From Rhexocercosporidium sp. MPI-PUGE-AT-0058 (taxonomy: Eukaryota > Ascomycota > Leotiomycetes > Helotiales), in contig JAGTJL010000004.1 of the NCBI GenBank assembly GCA_020746875.1, positions 1,116,001 through 1,180,000 of the forward strand: a stretch of 64,000 nucleotides of DNA, read 5' to 3'. This document shows, piece by piece, positions 44,277 to 57,017 of this stretch. How positions within the stretch are numbered: the stretch's first letter is position 1; every line of letters starts with the position of its first letter. The notes under the pieces were generated by a model. That model searched no databases. It saw only the letters and a list, made by a program, of their open reading frames with translations, and had not been told where the DNA came from. The translations under genes were made by a program, and so were the position numbers.

Positions 44277-47200
44277 CTTGAACCAGAAAGTCTGTTTGGA
44301 GAGAGACGTGGTAAGTAGGAGAGGAGGAGGCGCAAACGGGCACGCCTAGCCCGAGGAAGAGACGGTCGGGACGGCTACGGCGATGCAGACGGATACGGTT
44401 GCGTTACGAATGCATATGTGAGGATAGGAGAGAAGTGGAGAAGGCATTTAGTTCACGGCTTTAGGTAGCTTTCTTCACTCACTTCACTTCTTCTCTACGC
44501 TGCGCTGCTTCCCACCCCTCATTGCTCACAGGTCGCTGCTCCAGCAAAATGCGACGCCAGACCTGAGACGGCAGGGAGGGGAGGGGAACCAAGCAAAGCA
44601 AGCAGGCAAGAGACCAAGAGACAAGGCAAGGGGGACGGATGCAAGGAATGGAGTCGAGTGGAGTCCAGTCGAGTCGAGGGGAAGGGAAGGAAGGGAAAGA
44701 CCGGCCTGCCCATGGAACACCCACAGAAGGGCGGCGAACAGTGTGGGGCGCGCTAGAAGACACGCTAGAAGACTGATCCTCTCGGCAAGGCCACGGGGGC
44801 GAATTGGAAGTGGATTGGCAGTCGGCCAGGCATGACCAGCGAAAGGAGGCCCACAGAGACCCACCAATCACCGTCGTCCGGCATGGCACCGTCTCCCAAC
44901 GCAGCCTAGCACCGAAGCAAAGGATGCTTCTGCGACTGGGATGATCAGCAGAGAAGACGGATATTCCATGCCGATGTGACAAAGGCGGCGCTATTGGCTT
45001 CTCTGAACAGGCTAGAAGCAACAGGGGAATGGACAGGGCGTGCCGGCTTTGGCCACACAAAACAGACTAGCCAGCCCACCTGCTCTTGGCCCTTCTAAGT
45101 TCTTTTCGAAGCCTTCCCTTTCGCGCCTTCGCGCCTTCCCACTCTGCGGACCATGGTCTTGGCTCTAACCTCCCGGAGGATAATGTGGCCGATCGCGAGT
45201 CTTGGCACCGTACGAAATGATTGTGATTTCCAGGGGGGCAGGCCTGCGAGGGCAAATGGCAATATGACTTCCTTGGCAAAGGTATGCGGACGGGAATAAT
45301 GGGTCGTAAAGACGGGCAGGAGGTTGAAAGGTGTGCGTTAAGGCGGCGAGAGGAGAGTAAGAGCAGAAGAAGGAAGACAAGACCATAGGGAACTGTTGAG
45401 AGAAGCTATGAGAGGTCATCACTAGCACCGCACTGTGCAGTGCGAACAGAGCAGTCAGTAAACAGGATGCGATGCATCCCTAACCACCATATGCAAGGGG
45501 CTATGAGAGCCTGCTTCAGCTCGTTTGCGGAAACGTGATATCAACCTTTCTATTGATGAAAATACAGTGCCGACGCCATCCAGCAGATACATACACCAGC
45601 ACCTAACGTAGGTCTCTGCCTCTGGGTACATACCGGACCTACTGGTATGATAGAAGTCTCACAGAGTCGTACCCAGGTCAAGCGTGCAGCACTCTCAAAC
45701 CCTACAAACTCTCCCCTTCATGCTGTCCAAACCTCAGGAGACGGGTGCATGATAAAATGCGTGCGGGTGCGATGCACTGTCTCGCCCTTCAGGAGTTCCC
45801 ATATGAAGCAGCCTCCCGCAGACCTTCCAGAAACCAATGCCATAGGGGTATCAGACTTTCCTTCAGAAGCCTCGACACCATCACTGACTGGACTGGCACC
45901 CTTGACACCATCAGCGATATCTGCTCGAATCTGCTGTGAGCTGTGCCTGGCTTGACCGGAGAGTTCCTCTGCAGAACAATCTATTTCCCGATATTGCAAT
46001 ATCGAGTCGTGGGATCACTCGCTGCCTTTGTCTCTCCTTCATTCCAGCTCCCAGCTTCCTAAGCTCCCCAAGCAAGCTGTTGTTGATGATGATAACCATG
46101 ATGATTCTGAGTTTACCTCTCTCTCCGCCCCCTCCCTTATCATGCTCTCCTACCGTACAGTTTATACTGGCACGATACTTCCCCTCAATCACCACCCCAG
46201 CAAACGATGTCGATGATATCTCCATTCGGAAGCAAGTCATCTAAAAATCAATCTTAGTCCGTTTGATGATCACTTATCTATCTTCCTTAGCTCTTATCAC
46301 ATTCTCCATCCCTCAAACGGAAAGGCGATGGATTCCCCACATCGCACATCCATCTGCCGTCAAGGAATCCGACGCAGTGCTGCGCTGTCAAACGTCAAGT
46401 GCCGAGGAAAGTATCAGGATTCAAGAACCTCACTTGATGTAAACCCCACCACTACTACTTGTATACTTCAACGCATCGATGATGATGCAGCGCGATACGT
46501 CCGTAGAAAAGCTAGAAGGGCAGCTTGCTCATGGCAATCACTTAACTTCCTTGGTATCTCCGCATCTGGATATCACGGCACTCAAGCTTCCTCGTCCCTT
46601 GTTGCCCCTCACTCACCAAGACCACCACCAAGAGTCCACGCAGCTCAGTCCACGACACACACCACCACACCAGCTTGAACAACAGCGTGTTCTCTTTAAT
46701 TGTGGCATCATAACTACATCAAGTATAGACGCACGCTCGCCGATCCGCATGTGCGACATCTCATCCAGTGCAGCTGATTGATTCCTCTCTCTCTCTCCTC
46801 ATCTCTTCATCCAGCTGTTTGATGTTTGGCTGGCTGGAGCTTGCCTTCCTAGGCTGATTTGATCTACCTAATATATATCCGGAAAAGGGGAAGGCACGTA
46901 TCCTCTCTCTCACCTTGCTCTGTATTAAACAGGCATGTGCTTGATTTGATTGCACGACGATAGGATAAGAAGGATAGGTAGGAGATGCAGAGCAGAGATG
47001 AGAGGACAGCTGAGGAGGCTCTCTTGACTGGGCAGAGGCAGCCCAGTCCAGCACCCACGACTACCTGTGATCCCCGCGATCCACTAGAACCCCAGGGCAT
47101 GCATCTGCATCTGTTATCTCACCTTCCCCGGATATGTTATACTTTCCTTCTTCTGAATCCTGACTTCTAACTGGTCGATATCTCCCGGTATCCAAGACTC

Positions 47201-48465
47201 GCGCTGGTGCGGTTTTGGAAGGTTGTTATTTCACTATTCATCGTGCGTATATAAGATGGTAGGGTTGGATTGGCCGGTATCATTTTAATATCACTATCCA
47301 ACAAATGAATAACCGGCGTCTGGGACTCGACTGAACTGGACTGGACTCGGCTGGGTTGGGCTGGCTGACCGGACTGCAATCCAATGCAATCCTCCCCCGA
47401 GCTGAGAAAAGCTTGTCTCCGTAAGATATTGCAATCGATCAGATCACCAAATCACACCCTACCCTCCTCTCCCTCCACTCGTTCGTCTCGGTACTCGACA
47501 GGACAGAAAATCAAGGAATCAATATAATCAATCGACGAATAATACCCCAGGAAAGCTCACTTTTACCCGAAACGAACCTGAATCTCGCCAATCATATCGC
47601 ATCACATCACATCATATTCTATCCCGGACTTTCAATTAGATTAAAAATATCTTGTATTTAGGATAGTTGGCTTGGTATGGCTTGGTGTAGTTGAGTTTTA
47701 TCTGCTCTATCCTTCTCTCTAGTCTTGTCTTGTCTGTTTGCCCCTTCGGAAGACTGAAACTAACTCGCTGCTTTTGTAAGAACTATAATCTCACCTCAGG
47801 CCCAGGACCAGGGCGAGGGGTACATACTTTCATCATCAAATCAGTGAGAACTTAGAAGAGTGAACTTTCTGACATCCGGTCGTGCCGCCGCCCTTGCTTC
47901 CTCCTCACCGATCAAGGTCACGAGCAAGCATGTTACACGAAACCCAATAGAAGGTATGGAAACCATGCATGGGATCCTTCCAGAATGAGATGTCACATCC
48001 AGAGTCACAGACTCGCCGTGAAGCTTTGGACCTGGCTGAGGTTGTGTGCAGCCGCCACTGTGCCTCGAGTACCCCGGGCTTGTAGGTAAGATTATGGATT
48101 GTTGACGAGATAAGGGTTTCAGATTCGAGATATGGATATAGGTTCGTGTGTTCATGATGGCTTGAGAATAATCAGCATCGCTTAAATGATCGCTAATTTA
48201 ATGTGATTCGTATCCAAAACCACAGCAGCCATGGATCCTGGATCCTGGAAGACGATGATGGAGTCGGAATTTACACCTTTCCCTCCTCTGCTCTCCTTTC
48301 TTACTCCTGACTCTCATTACGGAGTAGTTCAATTTTGTAAGGAATCCACAATTTGTCATCTTTTAGCAGATCCTACCTCTACCTACATGAAAGCCAGCCG
48401 AGCTAGCCTGGCTGTGCTCGTCGTATTACCGAAGGGGAATGAAGTCGGGAAGGAAGCAATCCAAC

Positions 48466-48491
48466 CATCAATCAATCAATCAATCAATCAA
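48466..48491 (+). repeat. AATC tetranucleotide repeat
   Basis: Six tandem AATC/ATCA units in the long gene-free region. Confidence 0.92.
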
Positions 48492-50088
48492 ATATCAGAT
48501 CGGGATGACATGGCTTGCTTGCCAATGTTGTATGGAAGGACGGCTTTAAGTCAACCTTCTTTTGCGCGCGGCTCCGTAGAGGTGACTCTAGGGCGTGTTT
48601 CATGGGAGGAAGGGCGTGGGCGTTGGCGTTGGCGTTGGGTGTTGGCATTTTTGAGTGTGCATCCCGTTGGATGGTTCCTGTGTTTGTATGGCTGACTACT
48701 GACAGGCTGGACTGGCCTTTCCCAGCCATGTCATGTCATCTTCATATCCCAAAAGTCCGAAGTTGTGCAGTGGAAGTAAGGACTCACGGTAACTACCCGA
48801 TGTCTGGGATGGAGTTGTCATACACTGCTCTAGGCCCAAGAGTCTACAGTAGCACGGGATTGGTACCGGAAAGCAGAAACCATGAGACTGGAAAGTGACG
48901 TCTCTCGAACAATAATACGTACCAGTAGATGTTTGATGTAACAATTATTGATCAGGCGTCAGCTCCAACGGTTGACCCACTCCAAAGAACATTCCACGCA
49001 ATCTTCTAGAAATATGCTCCATATTATCACTTTGTTCTGGAAAGATTTGTCTGCCGATCCCCTTTCCGATCCCAGCCAGTATGCTTGCTTCCAATTAAAA
49101 ATAAACCAACAAGTGCGAGAAAATTCTCCGATGGAACGTCAACAAGCCATGCGGAAGCCTCAAATCTAACACGGTAAAGCAAGAAATATTAATACGATAT
49201 CCACCCCTACCTCACGTCACCTTACCGCCGTTCAGCCTTCAAAGAAATCAGACTTTGATTCCAGCCCGGCCCAGGCCCGCCCATTCTCTCCACTGCAAGC
49301 CCAAGTCCACTCCACCGCCAAGCCGTCACCAGGCCGCTCTAATCCCATTCCAGAAGAATGCTAGAACACGGACCCGCATCCGTAGCGCCCTTCCAGAACA
49401 TTTCCGTAATCAGCGGATGCATTCGTCCTTCCCTGCACCTGCATCCTCCACCGTCGAGCATCGGCATGCCATCCATGATCCATCATCACCTTCCACCTCC
49501 ACCACACCTTACATCCCTGATCCACTGAAGCATCCTTCCTGCAAGCCTGCGTGCGTGCGTTGTGTGCGGGGCCCTGTCTTCCGATTCGATTTCGGCTAGA
49601 AATCACTTCTGCTTCTCGGGCTGTCGTCCACTCTGGGCTGACCTGGTGGGCTGGCTGGGCTGGAAAAGGCGAATACCTTTTTGACTTTCGCTGCCCATGA
49701 ATGCCCACCGTCTTTGCTTTTGGGTTTCGGAAGGAGTGAAGGTGGTTCAGCGAAGTAAGGAAAAGGAGGCCCATGAACTAAATGGCAATGGAATGTGAGG
49801 ATCCCGGCGTGTCCGTTGACGATCATGGGATTACTGCTACCTGCCTATTCCATACATCTCTGCGACGGAATGTGAAGTATCTATTGGCTTTGACTGCATT
49901 GGTTTCGTCTACTCGAGTACAAATAATCTTGTTTCTCACTTCAATAATGCGGCGGATCTCATACATCCAGGAAAAAAGCAGCCGAGGCAAAGGGCAAAAA
50001 TTTCCGTTTCGGGACGCCAGTGCCAGCTGAGGATTTTCGGAGGTAAGGGCGGGCAGGGAATGGCTTGGCTGGGGAGGGAAGTGGAAAG

Positions 50089-50114
50089 AGGAAGGAAGGA
50101 AGGAAGGAAGGAAG
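50089..50114 (+). repeat. GGAA tetranucleotide repeat
   Basis: About six tandem GGAA/AAGG units within a purine-rich stretch, non-coding. Confidence 0.92.
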
Positions 50115-52667
50115 CAAAGCCAAATAGAAATGGGCTTGTGCTACACGTGCAAAGTGTGCGTGTGCGCGCCCCATTCTAACATCCAGTCTTGTGAGGAACG
50201 GGAAGGAGGACATGCAAGTACAAGTGGAAGTGCAGAATACGACGAGATGACATCCATGACCGAGCCAGCAGACCGGCCCGTAAGCTGAGAAGAAGTAAAG
50301 CAGGACCCGAAGGAGCAGACGGGACGAACATCCACTTTTCTAACGTAAGGGATAACACCAACATCATGCTACTTGATCTTGGTGCGGAGAATTTTTAAGT
50401 TAAATTTGTATTCTTGAGCATATGAATGTGTTGTTATTACGCGATAGATATCTTCTGTTTTGCACCGTGCTTTTCGTCGTTTCGTTCCGTTTCATCGTGT
50501 ACTCTACAGAACTGTATTTTTCTGGGTCCTTTCTAAATTAGTTCTCTAGTATGCCGATGCAATGCGTCTTCTCTGGTACTTTTGACTCAGGTATTCGTTC
50601 GTGTTTGACTTAATTGCTGAGTTTTAGATCTTAAAATTTCGTGTACAAAAAGCCTACGTCGAAATCTCTGTCAATACTTTACGTTATGGCCGCTCGCGGC
50701 ACGCATATGTTCTCCTTGGCCTCTCTATCCAGGCGCCTTCACTTTCAGCCTTCTCCCCAGTGGCAAAGTTTAATCAGATATGCAACTATCCCCAGATTGC
50801 TTTTGTTGATTTCGCCTCCCTCCTTCCTACCTCATACTGCACTGTAACCGAGTGGGCAAATCCTCGGATATAATTGATGACTGGACAAGCAGTGTTCCGG
50901 TACCGCCCTACAGCAGTTCGGGCTGCAGATACGGTGTGTTGTGGTGTAAAAATAAGCTTACGCTCCTTCTTCTTGAGGCTGCTTATTGCCGCTGCCGAGA
51001 GATTTGGCGCCGAGATTTCGGATGGCCCCCGTTGCGGATTTAAGCACTCGGTGGGCTTGTCCAGGACTGGGCTGGGCTGAGAGGCTGGCTGGCTGGAGGG
51101 TTGATGGATGGTCTAGACTCTGGATTGGACTACGCAAAAGTACCATTTGTTGATGGACTGGATTGTGGATGTTCTTTATTCATTGTTCAGTCATATGCAT
51201 TGATATGACTGTCTACGGATGGGGATATTGATGAAGCCAATTGACCGGCTTGATGGGATTACCGGATTAAATCACCAAAAGAGGACTGAGTGGATGTGAG
51301 TAAGAGCGGTGTCTGAGCAGGATTGTTCCACCTGTCTCGTGTGTCTGTTTTGGTAGAGATGCGTGGTGGATCGATCGTGATTACCCGGGTCCATCTCGCT
51401 TGTATCGTCATCATCAGTAAGTAATAATGGGTTTCTAGAAATGCCTATTCGAGTATATGCTTTCTTCATCGAGTGTTGAGTAAAAGCTACGCAAAGCTAA
51501 GCACAAAAAATGATACTCGGACTTTCTCATCTTCTTACTCATCGCTCGGTACACCATGTCCTCCTCTCTTTCTTACTCCCTGGTGAGTTTGTCTCGGGTA
51601 TTGAAGGGGGCGAACTCGCTTCATGGCTTAGTGTTATGATTGTGTTTGTTTTTGAAAGTTCGCTCTGGTCAGATGGTGCGTCATGTTCAGGAGCGGATGT
51701 TCGATGGCGAAAATTTTGACGAGAGGCTTGTGGTATTTTCTTTTCCGTCTCAAACGAGCATTCTCTCTGACGTGTTTTGTTGATTTGATAGGCGACATGA
51801 CCAGATGGTGGGAGCATATTTTGGATGTACAGTACTTGTGTTGATTCGTCATAAACTTCATCTTTTCTATTAGTTTCTGATACATTGAGCCTTCTTCGTT
51901 GTCTTCGTACATCATTTGCAAGATAGGTTTGCTTTAGGATGGTGGGGATATCAGAGATGGTCAAGGTTGCGAGAGCTCTTCCTTCCAAGAACCTACTGAA
52001 GATTCCCCGATTGAGATGCTTGGAGACATGACTTGATGGTTGAAGAGAGCAAAGTAACTTTCTTCTTTATTTCCTTGCCGACTACGATTGCTTTTCTACT
52101 CTTCGGAACTTCTTGAGTCACAGTTGTTTAATATACTCCCCAGGTTTTCGAATCCTGTCACAGTGTTCGAACGTATGTCTGGCCGTACTGTCGCCTGGTC
52201 TTCCCAATCTACAGAAGTTTGTATTGGATATGTACATCGGCTGTTTCTGCGCCTATGTAGAAAGCTCCTTCCTTGGCAAGTGTTCCACACCTGGCACCAA
52301 ACTGTATTGCTTCTTGCACAAATGAAATGGCAAGGTAGTCTGCCTTTAGCATATCAGTGGGACAAGTAATAGTACTGTAATCTATAGTGAGTGAGGAGAA
52401 TTCTATGATGGGAAGTGTGATTTCTAATGTTAATGGTTTCAAGCCCTTAAAGCTTATAAGTCGTGTTCCCAAGGTGGGCGTTTGGTGAAAATAGGCTGTC
52501 TTGTCGTACCTTCCGTTCTTGTAAATATGTCCATCTCTTTCCCTAACACTTCGATGTTTTTACCTCCTCTTCATCATCATCACACACAAAATCGAGAACA
52601 GCAACTCGGGCGCCGTGGCTTTGGTCACCCACTTGACCACATTTCATTCGTCAAGTATCGATACACA

Positions 52668-55600
52668 ATGCCAGCCTCCATCTCCAAGTCAAGCTGCTGC
52701 ACCAGCCGTGCACCACCATCTCCTGACGCGGTCCCTCCACGACCAGTTGTTCCAGAAATCAAGATAAACAAACGAGTCTCGAAAGATCACATTCCATCAT
52801 GGGCATCCGTTGATACATCAGAGCTCCGAGCGATCTTCGAAGAGGCGGAGCCAACAGACCCCTGCCGTGCCAAACACATCTCCCACAAAGATAGTGCCAA
52901 GTTCAGAGAGCTCCTCGAAGGAGACAAATTCGCCACAGATACGGAATCTGAGATTATAACAACCAAGAAGAGCTCTAGCACTTTGAAGGCTGTGACGCAG
53001 AAGCTGAAGAAGCATCTGTCGAAGGATGAAGGCTTGTCGAAGCGACACTCGAGAAACAGTATTGGCACAAGCGAGGAAGAGATCGAGCGCAGAGCTGAGT
53101 TGAGGAGGATAAGGGAGCGGAGAATCAGAGAGGAGCTAAGCAATGAAGGCGTTTATGACGATGATGCGAAGTCGGTTGATTCTTCCCCAGGCACACCACT
53201 GAGAAATAGTCGTTCATCGGCGTGGGCTCCTGGAAATTATGTGCCCATGCCGGCGTTGTCGCCACTGTCCTTACATCTCCCCGAATTGGATCCTATTGAA
53301 GCGTGAGTGCCCCTTTCATCTAGAGATTATCAGGTGCTAATTGCAAGGAGAGCACATAAGAAACTGCAAGAAACCGATTCATCATCTATGAAAACACCAA
53401 AATGCCAGTCGCATCCTACCCCGAGCACTACTATGGTCAATTCCAACGCATCAATATCCAGGCGACATAGTTCCCCCGTTCTTTCGGATTGGGACCATAG
53501 TCACCACCAGAACGAGCCTCTTGTATACATACCTTCCCGAAAGCGTAGCTCTGTCTCTCAAATCCCAGCTGCGCCAATCATCTCAGCCCAGCGACTTCCA
53601 AGTCTAAAAGACCCACTCACATCGCCATGGCGTCTATCGTTTTCTACCGACAATCGAGGGCAGCATCTTCGAAAGCTCAGCCAAGGACGTGCTATTCCGG
53701 TTACCTTGGATACAGAACTACTTAGGGTTGCATCTCCCCCCTTCAATCAATGGTTGCATAGCCCCGGCCTCAGATCACCATCTCCACCTCTTGCGGGACC
53801 TAGGGACACCGAATCTCGCAAATGTTCAGACTCGCATGGAGAAGACTCTACCCACCAGGACTTTGGGGGTGTTGATGGTGTCAAGGATGGTTCCACCGCT
53901 GTTCACCTGCACGAGATGGAGATATCAAGACGTCTTGCTTCTAAAGGTATCCACAGTTCTGCCTCTAGTCCCCAACTATCAAGTTGGGGATCACATACAC
54001 GTGGTGTCTCAAGCATCAGCAACGTTACCCAGGCTGCAATTAACGAAAGGGCTCGTTACTTGCGGGATACTTCGGATTCGGCTCCATTGAGCCAACGTAT
54101 TCCGCAGTCATGGGGTACGGTTGTGGAGCATCGCACCTCTTCTATCTACCCATCTGCCGGAAACAGCATGCAGCACTCGCGGGAAAGCTCGTTGCTGAAC
54201 ATCCTCGCCCTTTTTCCTAATGCAACAAGTCGCCATGCTCAAGTCACCACAGGTAAGAGGCCTCTCAGGTCTTGGTGCAATCTTGCTAACTATCTTTGTT
54301 CAGAGGCTGAAGCTTCTCAGTCTCTACTTAGCTTAACAAGATCGCCAACCGCCAACCTCTCATCCGCCAGTCTTGCAGCACCTTTGACACGATACCCGCG
54401 CGCGGTCCTAGATGATAATTCGCTCGTCGCTTCTGAAACGGAGTCTTTCCGCGAACGTGAGGCAGAACTCAGTGTTGTTGAAACACGTTTTGCTTCTTCC
54501 GAATTCATCCGCAGTCGAAATACTCCAGTATCAAGCAAGTTCACAGAAGAATTCAATGTTGAGTCTGAGAGAACAGAACCTCAGCACCGCAAGCTCTCTG
54601 TTTTCAACAGACTCGCGAAACTGGCAGTCAGGAGCTACGATGGTTCATCCAAGATGGAAGAGCTATTGGACATCCCCATGCCAACCTTCAATGCCGAATC
54701 ACTTCGAAGTCCGAAAACACCTGGCAATGCTGGGTTGAGCCCTGGCGGACCTGCTACTCTGATGAGTTCGTTGGCAGAATTTGACGATTCTGCGCATATG
54801 TGGGGTAAACCTATCAAAAAAGATGGTAGAGCTGATCAAGTCGCGGATAACCTACATATTCCGGGGCGACAGAAGACTGCTGTGGGAGAGAAAAGCGCAG
54901 TGGAAGATGAACTACCAAGAAGTGCCTTTGGAACTTTGATTGGGTTAAGAAAAGGCAAGAAAAAGAAGATTGACATCAAGGACCAAAAGAGTGCTGCAGA
55001 GGAGTACAATGAACGTTTCCAGGCGCGTTTAGCTGTCAAGGAACTAGTGATGGATTCCTGGGAGGACGAGATGGCTGCTACAGCTGCAAAAGCCAAAGCG
55101 AAGAGTAGAACTATCGTCAAAAAAGCAAGCCCAACTATGCCCGACAAAAGATACCCGACTGCTTGGGCACGTTACAGCTCAGAAGATCGGAACGAACGAT
55201 GCATTAGTGCAGGAGCACAGGACCGTATCGATGTCAAAGACTTTGCTATCCTCGGACACGAGGATGATGGAGAGATCATTTGGTGTCTTGAACATGATGA
55301 TGATGGCCATCACCCCGACATCGCAGAGGTCCGAAAAGGATTCCGAGACAAAGTTAGAGACCGAATCAGGCACAAAGCTTACAAGTTTGATACCGGGGAT
55401 GAGCAATCTCAACAGACTGGCGGACGCAGAGGAAGTCTGACAGTTGCTGGTGAACTAGAATTCCCTGAGCTGGAGGTTCTCCCCTTTACACTCAGAACAG
55501 AAGAGCAGATAGAGGCGGATATTCACGCAGAAAAAGAAGCGGAGAGAATCCAGAGAGAGAAGGAAGAAGCTGCGAGAAAACCACATATTCCGAAGCTTGC

Positions 55601-56012
55601 GGTGAGACATAAAAGGAACGATGGAAGTCTGGATGGGGATGAGGAGAATGCGAGTGAAAGTGAGATTAGCATTGCTGATCCAAGATTCTACGATGATTGT
55701 GTCATTCACTCGGTCTTGGAGGTTACGCAGGAGGAAGCTTTGGTAAGCTCTCATACATCCAGGGTAAATAATACAGAGAAAAATAACAAGTATCGAACGT
55801 GGGGTGGAAAAGATTGGGAGGGCTACTTGGATACAGTCAGCAGTGCTGGTGGCAGCCGCAGGAGCAGAAATGCGAGCATGGGCACAATGGTTTTGAGGAA
55901 GAACACGGATGATCATTTAAGGGAGGTGGAGAGCATGGAAAGGAGGGAGAAGGAGAGGGTTTTGAGTGTCGCTGAAGTGGTTTGGAGTGACGGGATGCGA
56001 GCATCTGATTAA
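52668..56012 (+). CDS. Unrecognised 1082-aa Ser-rich protein
   Basis: Three exons: 52668-53302, 53348-54252 and 54304-56012. Intron 1 (45 nt, GTGAGT...GCTAAT...GCAAG) removes an in-frame TGA. Intron 2 (51 nt, GTAAGA...GCTAAC...TTCAG) contains no stop. The ATG at 52668 (CACAATGCC context) is preferred over an earlier in-frame ATG at 52524. I recognise no domain. The first two-thirds are Ser/Pro/Arg-rich with a charged coiled-coil segment (EEEIERRAELRRIRERRIREEL, about 145-166). The last third has Lys-rich stretches (RKGKKKKIDIKDQK), a likely folded DVKDFAILGHEDDGEIIWCLEHDDD segment and a second Glu/Arg coiled coil. Composition suggests a scaffold or signalling protein, but function is unknown. 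Confidence 0.82.
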
Positions 56013-57017
56013 GCGAGAATGAGGCGGCTTATTGTTAGTTTATTGAGTTTGCATCACAGGACTTGGGGTATTCTTGGAGAGGGTTGGAAAGAAGTATACA
56101 TTTGTGTTTTCTATTATTTGGCAAAATTAGCGGGCCGTTGTTTGGCAAGCAATGGATAGCACCGTCTTCCCGTCGGGTGCGGCAGATTAGAATGGGCCCG
56201 GGGGCTGATGGGATCATGAGCTGCACTTGCATAGATATAGGATATCTTAATCGTAACCCACGTTCCACCCAAAGCCTTCTTTCTTTTTGCCGAACAAGGT
56301 GCAAGTAAACTTGCATGAATTGGTAGAGAGCGACATTCCGAAAGCCAAATCTAGTCGAAAGAGAACTAAATCCTGTCTTGCCTCTTAGCCTGAAGGACAA
56401 AGACGAGAGCCAATCGTTCCTCTGATCCGTGAGGAGAATTATGCTGAAAAAGACTCACAAGCCTTAAGGAGGCCGGATCCTATCCCATCTGCCAATATTT
56501 ACTTGCTGGAGTAGGGGTTAAAATTGGGACTGTAAATCCATAAATGAAGGTCCTCGGAATTTTCACGTAACTAAACTCTGCTAGAGAAGTTTTGCTCTAA
56601 GCGAATACCAAGGCAACTTTGAGGACTCTCGCTTTTCCCTCGATATTTTCACCAAGTTATTCTCATGCTCGGATACGACTATTCAATCTCTCTCTCGGCT
56701 CACGTCTTCCAATAAATTGAAAGTCTGGGAGGATACTTACCTCGGTCGTGAGATGTAGCAACGTTACGATGCGGACGGCAAGGAAAGAAGTAGACTTCAT
56801 TATAGGAAATTACAATTCACCTCGTCTCCTTGAACCTCGACAATGCTCGCAAAGAAAGAGTCCAATGGCACGATCCAAGAGCCGAGTACGTATCACGCGA
56901 CAGCTTTCCCCGACAGACAGAAAACTTCAGAGCCCCGGTTCAATTTCTGCAGTTCCACGCGATGCTTGCCAGGACCAAAAGTTTCCGACCAGCTATTCCA
57001 GTATCAAATAACCATCA
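56013..57017. other. Tail-to-tail spacer
   Basis: A 1-kb interval between two convergent genes. ORFs overlapping 56748-57246 are antisense to the MHYT gene or too short to support. Nothing else stands out. Confidence 0.6.

Larger units (their letters stand above)
42415..52667. other. Ten-kilobase gene-free region
   Basis: I find no convincing gene in about 10 kb between the RGS gene (minus) and the Ser-rich gene (plus), which face away from each other. ORFs of 100-190 codons exist but lack ATG starts in good context, domains or natural composition. It carries many microsatellites (TAGTG, GGT, GGTGAC, AATC, GGAA), a ten-G run near 43641-43650 and long C/T- or G/A-rich stretches. It may hold long leaders with introns, distant regulatory sites or non-coding transcripts. 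Confidence 0.5.

Noticed and set aside
44056..44343. ORFs with Arg-His or Ser-Pro repeats
   Set aside because: They are direct translations of the GGTGAC microsatellite in different frames.
44479..45060. A 193-codon minus-strand ORF in the gene desert
   Set aside because: It starts at GTG, is Pro/Ser/Leu/Cys-rich from GC- and CT-rich DNA, and has no domain or splice context, so it is probably chance.
48231..48695. A 154-codon plus ORF with an ATG
   Set aside because: It runs through the AATC microsatellite and Arg/Trp repeats, with no domain or natural composition.
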